Assembly: GCA_026182355.1 (NCBI GenBank) | Contig: JAPFBL010001617.1 | Location: forward strand, 5,648,501 to 5,712,500 | Reading direction: 5' to 3' | From: Hermatobates lingyangjiaoensis | Lineage: Eukaryota; Arthropoda; Insecta; Hemiptera; Hermatobatidae | Length of the DNA stretch: 64,000 nt | Shown: one piece after another, positions 43,901 through 56,389 of the stretch | How the letters are laid out: every line of letters starts with the position of its first letter | How positions within the stretch are numbered: position 1 is the first letter of the stretch | Notes under the pieces: generated by a model | The model's input: the letters and a program-made list of their open reading frames with translations, nothing else | Told to the model about the DNA's origin: nothing | The model's database searches: none | Position numbers and translations under genes: made by a program

Positions 43901-45047
43901 AAAACCTGTTAATGTAAAAGAAATGGTTTGTTTTGAATAATATTTATTTATGAGTTATGAATGATATGTTCTATTTATTACTGAAACTTTTTTTTATATT
44001 CATTCATTGTTATTTCTCATCTCTCATTCACCACTTCTATAAATGCTTAATTTTCTTATAGTGGAGCCTACAGTTAGAGTTGCATAAATATCTGGACTAA
44101 ATACATGGGACTAGACAAACAACGCAAAACAAAAAAGGATTCTTTGAAAGAGATGTTTTTATTATTAGAATATGTCTTTCTTTTTTTTTTTCATTTTATT
44201 CCTGAACCCGTAGTTCTCTGACAAAGTGGTAAAATATCAAATGAACTACCTTCAAAGTTGGTATATATATCATTGTCAGTATTATCTGTCATATGGAATA
44301 AAAATAATGGATATTATGTATTATGTACTAAAAAGTTCGATTTAATTGATAAATGAATCCTTTTTTTTTAATATTTCTAATCCAAAAGAATGTTAGATGG
44401 TGAAAAATTGCAGGAAATAACTCAAACTAAAAATCCAGTTACTTTTTTCTGTAGTGTACTTTTCATATTACTAATAACAACAGGTTTTGTATAATAAGGT
44501 CTTAACGTTCATTATTATGTACACAAGATATATTTATTTATTGTATATAACCAATTTATTGCTAATAACTATATAATTATTTAGCATTAAAATGGGTATT
44601 TTATGTATTTTTCATTTCATCATCACCTGAGAGCATCGTAACTGCCTTAATTAAAGAGGAGTGTTTGAATTTCTTAACTTTAGTTTGAAACTATTACTCG
44701 ATCAAATGCCAGACTTTATTACTAGACTTTGAATGCCAAATAATTTCTTAATGTAACATAGAGTTTATATAGTTTTTACAAAACACTTTAGCTGTTTATA
44801 GTTGATTGCAATACTTATGTGGTATAGTGTATATTAAATCGGCTAATAAGGTGTTGAACCCTTAATATTTATATTTTTTTCGCATAAGGTTAACTTATGG
44901 GCTCAGTGATAGATCATACCAAAATTCTGGTTCTGGCCTGAATTTTTCGTACTGGCTCCGAAATAATTGTTTGGTCGGTTATTTGTAATTGATTTTGGTA
45001 GTTATAAATGCAGATATTAATATGAAATTTTTTTTCTGTCATTGCAG
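40999..45047. other. AT-rich presumed last intron
   Basis: No mobile element was clearly recognised. 42290-42415 has CCTGAAGATGGATCAGCTAC and CTGAAAACAG, faintly like a PLE end. Otherwise unique AT-rich sequence. Confidence 0.45.
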
Positions 45048-45179
45048 ATTGGTCAGCTGCAGTTAAAAAGCCATAGTTCGCAGTACTCATCGGACTTACT
45101 TGTGTCAAGGCAGTGCATGGTGGTATACATTAGGTTGGACGATGGAAGTACTATGACTCGCTATTTTACCAAGACTTGA
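45048..45179 (+). CDS. Candidate terminal exon (stop-bearing), alternative A
   Basis: A strong acceptor (a run of T, then CTGTCATTGCAG) precedes 45048. In phase 1, which exon 22 requires, it adds DWSAAVKKP and stops at 45074-45076. In phase 0 it is open for 43 codons (starts IGQLQLKSHSSQY, ends RYFTKT) with a stop at 45177-45179. The sequence that follows is unique and AT-rich with AATAAA near 45601, as in a 3' UTR. Which phase is used, if any, cannot be settled here. Confidence 0.35.
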   Translation: MGQLQLKSHSSQYSSDLLVSRQCMVVYIRLDDGSTMTRYFTKT

Positions 45180-48100
45180 AGTCTTCATTTTCTCCTGTCA
45201 ACGTCATTATTCTTTTGCTCCCGACATCATTGAATTTTTCTTTCTCTACACCCTTGCCTTCTCTAAGCTACGTAATTTAATGTTTCACATGTTATTTTAA
45301 TTTTGTTCATGTAAAGAAAAAACAAATTAAGTCCAATGAGTGTGCGAAAGCTCTTATCACTTGTGTTAATTAGTGCAAGTTTAGTTTTATTTTTCACTCT
45401 TCAGTGTACCAAATCGGTATATTTTGTATACTTAAATGTATCGAGGATTTTGTAAAAAGTTTCTAAACCTGTGATATATCTTTTTTCTGCAGAGAGCTTT
45501 GGACTATATAAATAATGTATGTAAAGAAAATTTTGAGCTTGTATAAATCACGATTTTAAATATGGTGGAAAACGGCAGTTCGAGGAACTGGTCCTGTAGG
45601 TAATAAAGTCACATTGTTATTTGTATTAAATCGCTGTTATATATTTTGTTAATATTATGTTTTAGTACTGTTGATTATTTATTATTTTTTGCATACCATA
45701 GATTCTATTTGTTTTTCCATATGTGACTTATTGCCCGTAATTTTTTTTAATTTTAATGTACATCAGATACCTCAGTTTTTTTTCTCAAAATGAACTTTAA
45801 AAATATATACACATATATTTATATTTATTTATTTATTTGTATATCAGTGTTCACAAACAATTCTTATATATATAAAAACAATCATCACCGCTTAGAAATC
45901 GTTACGTTTTAACTTGAGTCTTTCATTCAGATAGTTCCGTACATTTTTTTTTAGATTTGTAGGAACTGCATAGTTGAAAGGCCTAAGTTGGTACATTATT
46001 TGACTTTTTCAAGTGGATATCTTTGCACATACGAACGAATATTTATGTATACTTACATCTGTAAACGTGGAGGAAACAAATTGATGCACTGATGATATTG
46101 TAATTTTGTTCATAAAGCTGTGAATTTTTAGTGATTTAAAGAGTTATATGTTCGTCACTTCCTGAAGACTGCTGTTACTTTTTGTGTTGACATCAACTTG
46201 TTTCATTGATAATAAAATTTGTTTAGCTGTATGACTGCAATAGTTTGTCAGCACTCATGATATCGGAAAAACATTCATTAATTACATTTGGAACAGTTGA
46301 AATTTCTAAATAGATTATCATTTACTTATTGTAAATTATTAAAAATTTTACAAATCATTTCTTTTATTTTTATATGTACAATATCCTTTGTAAAATAGAG
46401 TATCAAAAGAAAGTGAGAATATAGATATTTTATGTCTAAAGTTCTATTTTGTTTTAAACTCTATTAGTCAGTACAGTGGACGTCAGTCCATTTAAATAAA
46501 TTAATACTTAACGCCCCTTTTCTTGTAATAAATCTATATTACTTAATAGTTTAATTAATAGTGATGTCAAGTTTTTAGGAATTGAAGAGTTGAAGCATTT
46601 GCATTAAGCTACTTAACTTTTAAGAAATGGGCTTAGTGTGAATCAGCATGATAAAATGTTGCTTTTGATAGATTATTACTGTTCCAAAAATACTATACCA
46701 CGGAAATAATTCTGGCCATATTAACTACTAGAAATAAGTATTCTGAATGGTTAAAATTTATTAATGTCCGACATGTGATAGATCCAAAATCAATTACATT
46801 GTAACCTACATTGAAAACGTACGAGTCATAATTCTTTAGTTTACCCATGCGGCTATGGTCTACCTCCGTGCCTCCATGTCTACCTATCATTTCCGTGTCT
46901 AAAGTCATTTTCAGTGCAAATGGCTTTTTTTAAGGTTCAAAGAAGGTGTTTGTATTTATGAATGTCAACTTTTTTAATATCCTCTTTTTGTTTCCATATA
47001 TACAATTCACCATAACATAATAGAGAACAGTTTTAAAGCAAGGTTGTCAAATGTACTCAAGCAGTACTATATGGAAACCATCTTTCGAAAGGGATCAGAG
47101 TTTCTGTTTAGTTCATGCAGACATTTTTATATTGATCATGGAAGTTATTTTACTTACAGTATATGTGTAATTCGTAAAGAAAGAATGTATTATGACGAAA
47201 TGTTCTTTTTCTCTGAAACTTATCTGAAGTTAATATTAAAGTACTTTGATCTTATTAATGTTTGCATTTTATTTGTTTAGAGATTTTATTAATCGATAAA
47301 GTTTTATTGAAATTAACTAGTGATTTTTTTTAAATTTTAAAGAAATTATACCTGAAAATACTAGCTTCTAGAATTGTGCACATTTTGTTCGTTTAATAGA
47401 AAACATATTTAGCGTAAAACGACGGAAACATACTGTTCCAGTTATCTTCACATATCCTCATTCGAATTTTCCATTTACTTGTGAGGACACCAGATATTGT
47501 ACAGGAAATTGGTAAGGTTTGTAATGAATGGGGAAAACTTCTTTTCAGCACATCCTTATTATAATGTAAGAGTAAGGATTACAAAAATTCCATCCCTTCT
47601 GTATACAATAACTAAAGTTTCAAGTATTAACACAAATCTAAACGTGAGAATGAAACAGATGAATGTTAAATTGGTTTTTTAAGCGAAAGACAAAATTTAA
47701 TTTCCATATTAGTTTAATACAAATTATTGAAAAAATACCTCTTATTATTTCTTAATTACTGATAAACTCTACAATTGTATGAACAATGTTAACTTAGAGG
47801 AATTTCTATAAACATGTACTTTAAGTCAGAAATTTCTTTTATATGAGATTTGGCTATAAAGTAACGAGCTTATTGTTACTCCAGGTGAACAATGTGCTTA
47901 ATTAACATGACCAACGGATGTGTACAATCGTGGGTTACCACCTCGCTGTTGATATTTTCTTTTTATTAAAAATATCTGGAGAGGCCTACACTCAACTTGT
48001 CTTTAAGCAAACATAATATCAAACTCACTAAACACCAACTGATGTTTGTGTTGTTTAAATTTAAATCCATGTGTATCATTTGTTTACATTTAGCTGTAAT

Positions 48101-48420
48101 AATTTTATTGGTTATGAGAATCGTGAAATCACTGATGAATATGAAATCTTATTAAAGTTATTAAACAGTGCCTGAAACTCATCCGAATCGTGCACTTCAC
48201 AGTCGTAGCCACATACTGTCTGTGCCATTGTTGTAACTAAATTCAACCTCAGATTTTAAGTTCATTAATGATTCAAAAGGAATCTTTATCCATTCTGAGA
48301 TGATTGGATCGAATACATATAAAATTTGATCAAGTGCTTAGACTCTTTCTATGCACAAAGTTTGCATTCTTCGTATGATGTAAAATACAGCTTCCATTCA
48401 AAGTAGTTAAGTAAAAATAT
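45180..48420. other. Unique AT-rich sequence, possible 3' UTR
   Basis: If the exon at 45048 is used, this is 3' UTR and downstream DNA. AATAAA-type signals occur near 45601 and 46211. No element or credible ORF was recognised. Confidence 0.4.
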
Positions 48421-48426
48421 TCTTCT

Positions 48427-48428
<2 letters not shown>

Positions 48429-48467
<39 letters not shown>

Positions 48468-48720
48468 GAAAAATCACAAATAAACACGTGATGCAATCAA
48501 TGAAGTTTAAACCACAATGGAAAAAAGAAAATGATCTGAGGCCTTTCAACTTTTGTCACCAGAGATAACACAAGTTTTACATGTATTAAAGTAAAATTTC
48601 GTACTTTATATTTTACTTACATGTAAAATTTTTTCCTTTGTTTGCTCTCTGATGACGTAAATTGAAAGGCCTCAGAGAATTTGTTTCAATTTTTTTTCCT
48701 TTTTCCATTGTGGTTTAAAT
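48429..48720. repeat. (TA)n and PLE family-7 palindrome
   Basis: (TA)n at 48429-48464, then an imperfect palindrome with outer arms AAATAAACACGTGATGCAATC / TTGTGGTTTAAATTT-type and inner AAGTTTTACATGTA / TACATGTAAAATTT. The right half bears an intact hammerhead; the left half's core is CTGGTGA. Confidence 0.75.
48645..48677 (+). ncRNA. Hammerhead ribozyme (family 7)
   Basis: CTCT 48645-48648 pairs AGAG 48674-48677. Canonical core CTGATGA 48649-48655, short stem II CG...TG, GAAA 48664-48667, loopless palindromic stem III AGGCCT 48667-48672, C48673 as cleavage nucleotide. The stem II is weak. Confidence 0.65.
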
Positions 48721-51086
48721 TTTATACATATATAAATATGTTTAAATCCTCCCTTTGAGGATATAGTATTCTTTACAAATGTATAACATTAAAATAAATT
48801 GAACCCGGCTGTTCCTGACTTCCTTTAATTTCTCTCTTCTTTATTTATTTGTCTCCGAAGGGCACAGTATCTAACCAACATAAAGGTCAAACTATTTATC
48901 TTTCATTCTATTATTTTTAATATTTCATCTTCCTTAGAGGTCTTTTCATTTTGTAAAATAAAGAGAACATTAATCATGGTGGTTGATCCAGTTGTCTGTA
49001 TACATGCTTGGTTTTGTACATCACATAACTAAGGCATAAAGTATCATTGATATTATCACAGCAGTTATAACACTTTATAAGGCAAAAACAAAAGATTTTG
49101 TTTTACAAAACAATCTCTTAGAGGAGAAAATAGCTTTTGTTCCTACAACCAGTGGATCTCTTAAATTGCCATCTGTAAAATTATATGGCCAGTGGATCTG
49201 TTACATTTGATGTCGTTTATCTACCGGATTCTACTTTGAAAATTTAAGCCTAAAAGTCTAAAAAGATTATTCTTAAGTCTCAAGGAGCCAACTACATGTT
49301 GCTCTCAGTAGGGTCAACAGCAAGAAAGCATTAAAGTTTTTTTCTTGCAAAACTCACATTGTATAAAAAATGTAAATAAAGAGAAATGTCTTAAAAATAT
49401 GTTTATTATCCTCTTTATTAGAGATGAATTAATTTATAGTTTATCTGCATTGATGTAAACTTGATTGCAGTAAAAACGAAGGTGTTGGATGACCCAATAG
49501 GTCACGAGCACTCTAGTATATATAAAAGTCTCAAAAAGTTAGTATATTCGTCGTCGAAACGATGGATATTGAACTAGTGTCATTAATTGTCAAGCTGTGT
49601 TTCCCTAAGCATAATATCCCAGTGCTATTAGCTTATTATAACCTGCCTATTAGCTTAACCTGGCACTATTTGACTTGACTTTTAGTTCCTAAAATCTAAT
49701 CTGTATAACATGATACTTGAAGCTGTAAAAGAATAAGCGGTACGAATAACCACCGATCTCATAGAAGAAAACTTACAGATTTTTTTTTGAATGAGGGAAA
49801 ATAGAATTAAAAGTGGGTCGAATAAAGAAGGAGGGAATAATAAATAAATGTGTATAAATTTAAAATAATGTTTACACCAGTTTGACTATTTTATAACCAC
49901 AATACAATATATTATCTAATATTCAATTTGGTAAAGTAACTTTTCTTGAAGTTTATAAATAATGATTAGTACTTCTAAATTAAAAGTGTTCTTAATTTTT
50001 TGTTAATGAACTAATATTTTGTTTATATAGTTAATAAACTATAAACTATGTTTTAAATTTTTAAAATTCTGTTATAAATTTATTAAAATATGTATTTACT
50101 TTGAGTTGTGATGATAGTACTTCTGTAGGGGTATTGACAGTCTTATTTATAATTCACATAGTCTAGCAGAGCAGCGCATGTGATAGATCGATTAAAAACG
50201 AACATTCACGTTCTTTCTGTGTTGCTCTTGTTGCCTTACTTAATCCATCAGGTATGAAAGCTTTATTCAAACTAATTTAATGTTGAAATGAGTTATGCTA
50301 TCATTTCAGAGCATATTATTCCAAAATTAATACTGTGTCGAAAACACTACTGATGTTCACTACATTGTTTTATAGAATGAAGCAGACAAGTATTGAATTT
50401 GGTAAGATAGGGTAAAAAAAATAGTTGAAATAAAACATTGTAATAAATATACATTTTTTAGTCATTATCTAATTTACCCTATCTACAGCAATGCACAAAT
50501 ACCATTTAACTCCACTAAATCTGAGTACATATAATAGAATATTTCTTATATTTTTACATTGTAAAACTATGTATATGAAACGACAGGTCTCATATATTAA
50601 AATATAATAATCGTTGAGGTATTCATTAAGTTGGTAGGTTCTGTTTTTCTTAGGCAACCGTATTTTTTCTCAGTCCGGCGTTCGTTGTTAAAATAATAAC
50701 ATTACATACATATATATGAAATATTAGTAAAATTACTGGTGGATCTTGGATTTTTTCAGGTGTCAAATTTTTTGCTTAGTCCGTACCGTGTATTTTGCAA
50801 AATATTTAGGAATTTTACCGAACGAAGAAAGTATTGTAACCCAATATTTACTTCACTTCGGTTGAAATTTGGTATAATCTCTTTATTTTTACCTTACTTT
50901 AAGTAGAGTACAGTATTATTTTGCTGTAAGTAAACTACAGAATCATTTTACTATAAGTAGAGTGTAGTAATCAAGAAAAAATCAATTACGATGAGTATTT
51001 TTTTGAAGTTTTTTTGATTATGTCTGGTTGTAGGTGTTGTTTGCCAACCAGTTTTAGGGGTTGATATTGCGAAAGCTTTGAATCTG
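48720..51086. other. Unique AT-rich sequence
   Basis: No mobile element recognised. It contains a TATA-like box at 49517-49528 upstream of a 38-codon ORF (49562-49678), described among the findings. Confidence 0.4.
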
Positions 51087-51260
51087 TCGGGTCGGTACTG
51101 TTCTGTTATTGACGACTTCAGGAGAAAGTATTGGATCTGTATCGATTCCCTGTAGTGATTTCCTGTCACTTCCTGCTGCTGTAGTTATTTCCTGGAGTCT
51201 GAGGATGTCAAGGCTCTGAGGCCTATTTTGGATGAGTCCAAAGTGTCTATATATCTCTAA

Positions 51261-51580
51261 CTAGCAAACGTACCCATCTTTGACGGAATCAAAAACTCGA
51301 TTATACATGGTATTCCAAAATATTATAAATTATAGAATAGTAGAAAATATCACTATTAGTACAGTGTTAAGCAAATGCCTCTGTATAACCACATTAGCTG
51401 TCTGTCCTTCAGGTTCATAGAAGAACAAAGAATTGGAACATCTGACTCTTGGGCAAGCAAGCTACAGTTGACCATGTGAGAAAAACTTCGTCTCACTCAC
51501 TTCAATTTCTGCGTTAGATAGAGTTTCCCGTTGCGACTTAGTTACCGTCATTGCGGAACACACACTGACGGTACATTGCA
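51261..51580 (-). mobile_element. Helitron 3' end, left palindrome arm
   Basis: 3' terminus CTAG at 51264-51261 (minus), preceded by hairpin CCGTC-AAA-GATGG. The - strand upstream encodes helicase motif VI residues SAMTVTKSQRETLSNAEI and ETKFFSHGQL (51480-51580), the C terminus of a Helitron Pif1-type helicase. The coding match fades past 51580. Confidence 0.8.
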
Positions 51581-51910
51581 ATCGTTTGAATAGATTTTAT
51601 TTCGTTTCTATTCAGGCATTGTGTGGTATTTTTTTCAAAGTTACGTACAAATTTGTTCGTAAATACGGTGAATGTGACCTTGTTACGCAAAAATCCTTCA
51701 GCAACCACTACCTTGAACCAAAGCAATAATGTATCTCAAATTTAAACCAGAGTAAGTCTAGTGACAAGCAGACACAGCTAGAATGAATAATTTACTCTTG
51801 ACAAACTTCGTAATATCTATAAATTCATATTTACATATAACTAAAAGCTGAATGCCTTATAAGTGTGGGCTTTGGAAAACAAAAAACATTTAATTATAAA
51901 TTCATTAATA

Positions 51911-52206
51911 CCGCAATGACGGTAACTAAGTCGCAACGGGAAACTCTATCTAACGCAGAAATTGAAGTGAGTGAGACGAAGTTTTTCTCACATGGTCAAC
52001 TGTAGCTTGCTTGCCCAAGAGTCAGATGTTCCAATTCTTTGTTCTTCTATGAACCTGAAGGACAGACAGCTAATGTGGTTATACAGAGGCATTTGCTTAA
52101 CACTGTACTAATAGTGATATTTTCTACTATTCTATAATTTATAATATTTTGGAATACCATGTATAATCGAGTTTTTGATTCCGTCAAAGATGGGTACGTT
52201 TGCTAG
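51911..52206 (+). mobile_element. Helitron 3' end, right palindrome arm
   Basis: Mirror copy; ends CTAG at 52203-52206 followed by T. Its helicase match starts at the arm boundary (51911), unlike the left copy, which continues further into the spacer. Confidence 0.8.
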
Positions 52207-52380
52207 TTAGAGATATATAGACACTTTGGACTCATCCAAAATAGGCCTCAGAGCCTTGACATCCTCAGACTCCAGGAAATAACTACAGCAGCAGGAAGTG
52301 ACAGGAAATCACTACAGGGAATCGATACAGATCCAATACTTTCTCCTGAAGTCGTCAATAACAGAACAGTACCGACCCGA

Positions 52381-53600
52381 GCGTTCGCAATATCTGCTAG
52401 TCCACGCTTGGTGGAGAGGCCCAAATATTAAAAGTGGGTGTTATACTTGTGAGTATAAAGATCAGAACAAATGCATTTCATTCTAAATTAGAACTTATTT
52501 GTTTACAATATAGTACACTTATAGACACATTTACTTTCTGCTGCTGTTCTAGGATGGAAATTGTGATTCCTTTCTTATTTGACTCGGATTTTATTAATAT
52601 GTGAGCTACATAACAAGTTGATTCGATATCGAGAGTCCTAAATTAACTCACTCAAGTTCATCAGAGTAGGTATCTTTAACAAGTACTTGATATCATATAT
52701 GCTAGGGATTTACCTGAAATTTACGTCATCTCCAAGGAACACTGCATAAAATTTTCAATAATACCCTTATGAAAAATCATCGTCATGGCCATGATTCATT
52801 TGTACCTGCAATCTTCACCATCAACAGGCAGCATGATGTCTGTTAGACTATACATGACTCTGTAGAACGGAACTCTGATCATTGTGAGACATTTCCTGGA
52901 AAATTATTTATTAACTTCCTGAATTTAAACTTGAAATATATTAGAGAAAAAAAATATTTGCTCCATAGGTATTCAGTTGAACATTTAGGGATACATTGAA
53001 CAAAACTGTAGCACTTCCTCACTAATAAGTAATAAATTATTTTAAATATACTCATTTTCAATGATAAATATATTTCAACATTAAAAAAAAACTTATTCCA
53101 ACAAACATGAATATAGTTGTAAACACTAGTTTTTGGTATTATAACTTTATAATTCAGTCTTAAAATAAACTAATTTTGTAAGAATGTCCTTTGTGAAGTT
53201 AACGACTACTTTCACTATACCATTGTCAAATCTTTCAATTTACGAAATACAATTCTAAGGACATTACTCTAGAGCACAACACTTTTGTTAGGTACAAAAC
53301 TGATTCTAATTCATTCTAAGACTGGTAGCTCTAAATACACTCCACACTAAGATGATTTTAGTTTTATTTAATAAAAACCAAGTAGATTCATGAGTCGACG
53401 ATACCCCTGTAACTCGTTGTTCAATTTTTTGCCGGTATATTATTTATAAAATTGTTACTAGATTATTGAAAACCGTATATTAATTATTTGATGTATCAAC
53501 TTGTGCAATTTCCCTTCGATTTCCTTGTGTTTTAATTTCGTCAAAACTAAAACTGTATATTTACATTCTATACTTCATTTGTATCCCCAAAATAATAAAT
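52381..53600. other. AT-rich sequence with a SINE fragment
   Basis: 52640-52770 matches the body of the SINEs at 36295 and 56093 on the - strand (GAGTCCTAAATT, TCTTTAACAAG, CATCTCCAAGGAACA), with the tRNA-like head lost. Nothing else recognised. Confidence 0.55.
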
Positions 53601-53627
53601 TTAATAAACAATTTTTTGTTTCAAAAG

Positions 53628-53677
53628 GTGATAATGTTCAATGGCCGAGTCGTGGTGGACTTGTGGTTGATGGCTAG
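53628..53677 (+). CDS. Candidate terminal exon, alternative B
   Basis: A pyrimidine-rich acceptor (ATTTTTTGTTTCAAAAG) precedes 53628. In phase 1 it would extend exon 22 with GDNVQWPSRGGLVVDG and stop at 53675-53677. AATAAA follows at 53806. Using it would need a 12.6-kb last intron that includes a 1.3-kb palindrome. Another frame is open for 64 codons across the same stretch, so coding use is a guess. Confidence 0.2.
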
Positions 53678-54759
53678 TTCATGCCTGCAGATCTTGATTT
53701 TAGTCGGATCTCTTTCTTTGCTTATCAGACTGGTTCACGCCTGCTTCTGGTTACCGAACTATCTTGTCCAGCAACAGCAGTCCCAACGATATAAACCCAA
53801 GCAGGAATAAATCAATGACATGCTTCTTTCTGCTGACGCATTATGCAGGTAATTGTGTAATAGGGTTGTTTGTAATCGAAGTTAATTTTTTTTTGTTATT
53901 GAAAAGTATGTTATAATGTGCAATATTACAACATGAATGGAAGAAGCGAATCGGTAGAGTTCTTTTTTAGAATAAATGAAAAAAATCTGGAGTGGCCTAC
54001 ACTGAACTTTACTTTAAGTAAATATAATATTAAATTTCTTGAGTTTATAATGTCCCATTTAGGCATAATATAAATGTCTATGTGACAATGTCACTTGTGC
54101 AAAGTGACTTGTTTAAAAAACACGTGATTTTTGAAGCTCCTCAATAAGTGCCCTGTAAGTACGGTTTTAGTCATTTGTTTGGTTTGAATTGTTGCAAATT
54201 AATAGTTTTTCATCTGTTGTTTAGGTTGGTAGTGTTTTCACACTGACCTGTACGCTGTGTAATTTTTTATAACAGTTTCTTTTATGTGTTGTTTTATTAT
54301 CATGTAAATATTTTTGTAGTGCATAATTTGACTCAGTGTTGCGATTTTCCACACACCAGGAACCACCTGGTATTTCCACCTCCTATAATAATTGGGTAAT
54401 TTTTACACGCATCCAATATTTGTTCTAGCACAAGAGTTATATGAATATGAGTTATATAATATTTTGATAACTGTATAAGGAAACCGTGATAAAAGTGAAA
54501 TTTTTAATAGAAATGGGCAAGTTGTAGTGAATTGTGTACAAAATTTTGTCAATATGCATACATCAAATAAATTTTTCGTATACCCAATAGCAGTCATAGG
54601 AAATTCCTTATTTGTCACTGAAATGAAATCTGGTCTTAGGTATAATTTAGAAGCTTTTGAAAAACGTGGTTCTTGAATTAAAAGTATATGAGGATTTAAT
54701 TTAGGAAATATTGTTTGTAATTAATGTGTTGCCAGACATGATTTCATTAAATTTACTTG

Positions 54760-55300
54760 TAAAAATGAAATAGTGGGTAGTGTAAATAATGAAATACTGT
54801 TATTAATCATAATTTATTTTCGACAGTAGATTATTTCTATATGCCAGAAATATTGGACAATTTGGGTCCTTTGATGTATGAGCGCCTTTACAATTAGGAC
54901 ATTTGTTTGATGATTTATCAGAACGTCATTCTTTTGTTTCATGACCACTCTTACCGCACATACCACATATTGATTTTTTCGAATTACATGCTTTGCTTAA
55001 ATGCTCATAAGCTTGACATTTAGTGCAGTGAATTATATGTATATGATCTTTATAATAATATGAGGCTAATCCATAATAAATCCTATTTTGATGTACAAAC
55101 AATAATTTCCTTATTTCTCCTGAAATTTCAAATACACAATCACATAGATCTGAATTACGCCTATTTTTCAATACAATAATTAAATTGAAACCAATATGAA
55201 AATCTTCCTTTGAAATATGATGTTTTAAATTTTTTCTATATATTTCATCTAATAGTTGGTTCTGGTCATAACCACATGAAATATGTTGCATTTATTCCTC
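54760..55300 (-). pseudogene. Non-LTR retrotransposon gag-like ORF, CCHC knuckles
   Basis: A - strand frame (54926-55291 open for 121 codons, continuing past one in-frame TGA) with three zinc-knuckle-like motifs: CTKCQAYEHLSKAC, CGMCGKSGHETKE (its last Cys is replaced by the stop) and CPNCKGAHTSKDPNC. Upstream is a basic/hydrophobic region with FEISGEIRKLLFVHQNRIYY. This is the layout of ORF1 proteins in LINE clades such as Jockey. No reverse transcriptase was seen nearby. 53820-54760 is AT-rich with no feature named. Confidence 0.65.
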
Positions 55301-55309
55301 TCTCTGGAG

Positions 55310-56090
55310 TGTTAATGCAATATAAATACTAAATGTATGTAATGTATGAAGACTAATGTATGAAATGATAAATGAACCAGTAATGGTAATGCTACTTACG
55401 TATAGTAAAAGGGAAACTATTAATAGGGGAATATAACTAACGTTTAATCAATATAAGCCAGAAACTATTGGGAGATCAGGATGATTTATTTAAGATATTA
55501 CTATACCATTGACACTAGCACGTTAGTTTCTTAGTGTCCGTGGTTCATCCAGGATTGAACTGAGAAACAGATTTTTATGGTTGGTTATACAGCTTTCTAA
55601 ATTGTAGCACAATTTTATTTGATTTTAATGATCACAAGAACGATGAAATCAGATATTGAAAAAGCACTCGTAGATGAATTGTCATTGATAGAGAACTGGA
55701 TAATGAAAAATAAAATTTAGAACTCACTCATGATAAAACGTATTTTTGAGGGAAATAATTAGAATATGTAGACAGAATGAAATATGGGGAAATAATTGTA
55801 GTCAGGAAGCGGTTTTAATGCTCTCACGTGGATCTGCTTACGACAAATATAGAAAATGGAGCTGTATCCTTACAGATGTGCACGTATTCAATAGAAATTG
55901 AGACAAAAGTATCCTGAAATAATTTATAGTGAAGTTTTTCTCTCTTTGGCTCGCCATGATCAAACCATGTCAACAATGTTTTGACAAAACTTTGGTTGCA
56001 GTAATTGCCAGGATGAAACATTAGCATGAAAAATGCAGCGAGTGGTTGTGTTAGGATCCGTCATCTGGCACATACATATGAATTAATACT
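55310..56090. other. AT-rich sequence, no feature recognised
   Basis: No repeats, RNA genes or credible ORFs seen. Confidence 0.4.
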
Positions 56091-56092
56091 AG

Positions 56093-56388
56093 GTTAGGTT
56101 GCAGTGGCAGTCACAAGAGAACACACCTAGGGCAACCTTGTGATACCATACAATCAACATTCTACATTGGGAGTCCTAAATTTTATTTAAGACTATATAA
56201 ACTCAAGTTTATTTAGAGTAAGGATCTTTAACGAGCACCTGACATCGTAGAGGCTCGGGACTAATGGCTTAAATTCCTCTCCGAGGGACAATGTATTCAC
56301 ATTTAACACCTCCCGCGGGGGATTCGTTATTGAACACCGGATCTACTAGTCCAGAAGCGAGCAGGTTACCACTGGCCTGCGATTTAGT
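56093..56388 (-). mobile_element. tRNA-derived SINE, diverged copy
   Basis: Same family as 36295-36626, - strand. Shared body words GGACTCCCA, AAAGATCCTTACTC and CGAGCCTCTACGATGTCAGG. The head is partly degraded (CCACTGGCCTGCG; the B-box region has deletions). The tail has the same GGTTAGGTTGCAGTGGCAGT-type end. Confidence 0.8.
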
Positions 56389-56389
56389 A

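Larger units (their letters stand above)
51087..52380. repeat. Long inverted repeat, 470-bp arms, around Helitron 3' ends
   Basis: Arms 51087-51556 and 51911-52380 are reverse complements with no mismatch or gap found by eye (paired positions sum to 103467), spacer 354 bp. Each arm holds the 3' terminal 296 bp of a Helitron and 174 bp of the sequence beyond its end. The palindrome therefore is larger than the element. Either a real inverted duplication or an assembly fold-back. Confidence 0.93.

Noticed and set aside
43645..47682. Several 60-78-codon ORFs between 42.8 and 47.7 kb
   Set aside because: Phe/Tyr/Ile-rich frames typical of chance ORFs in AT-rich DNA; no domain, start context or neighbouring exon supports them.
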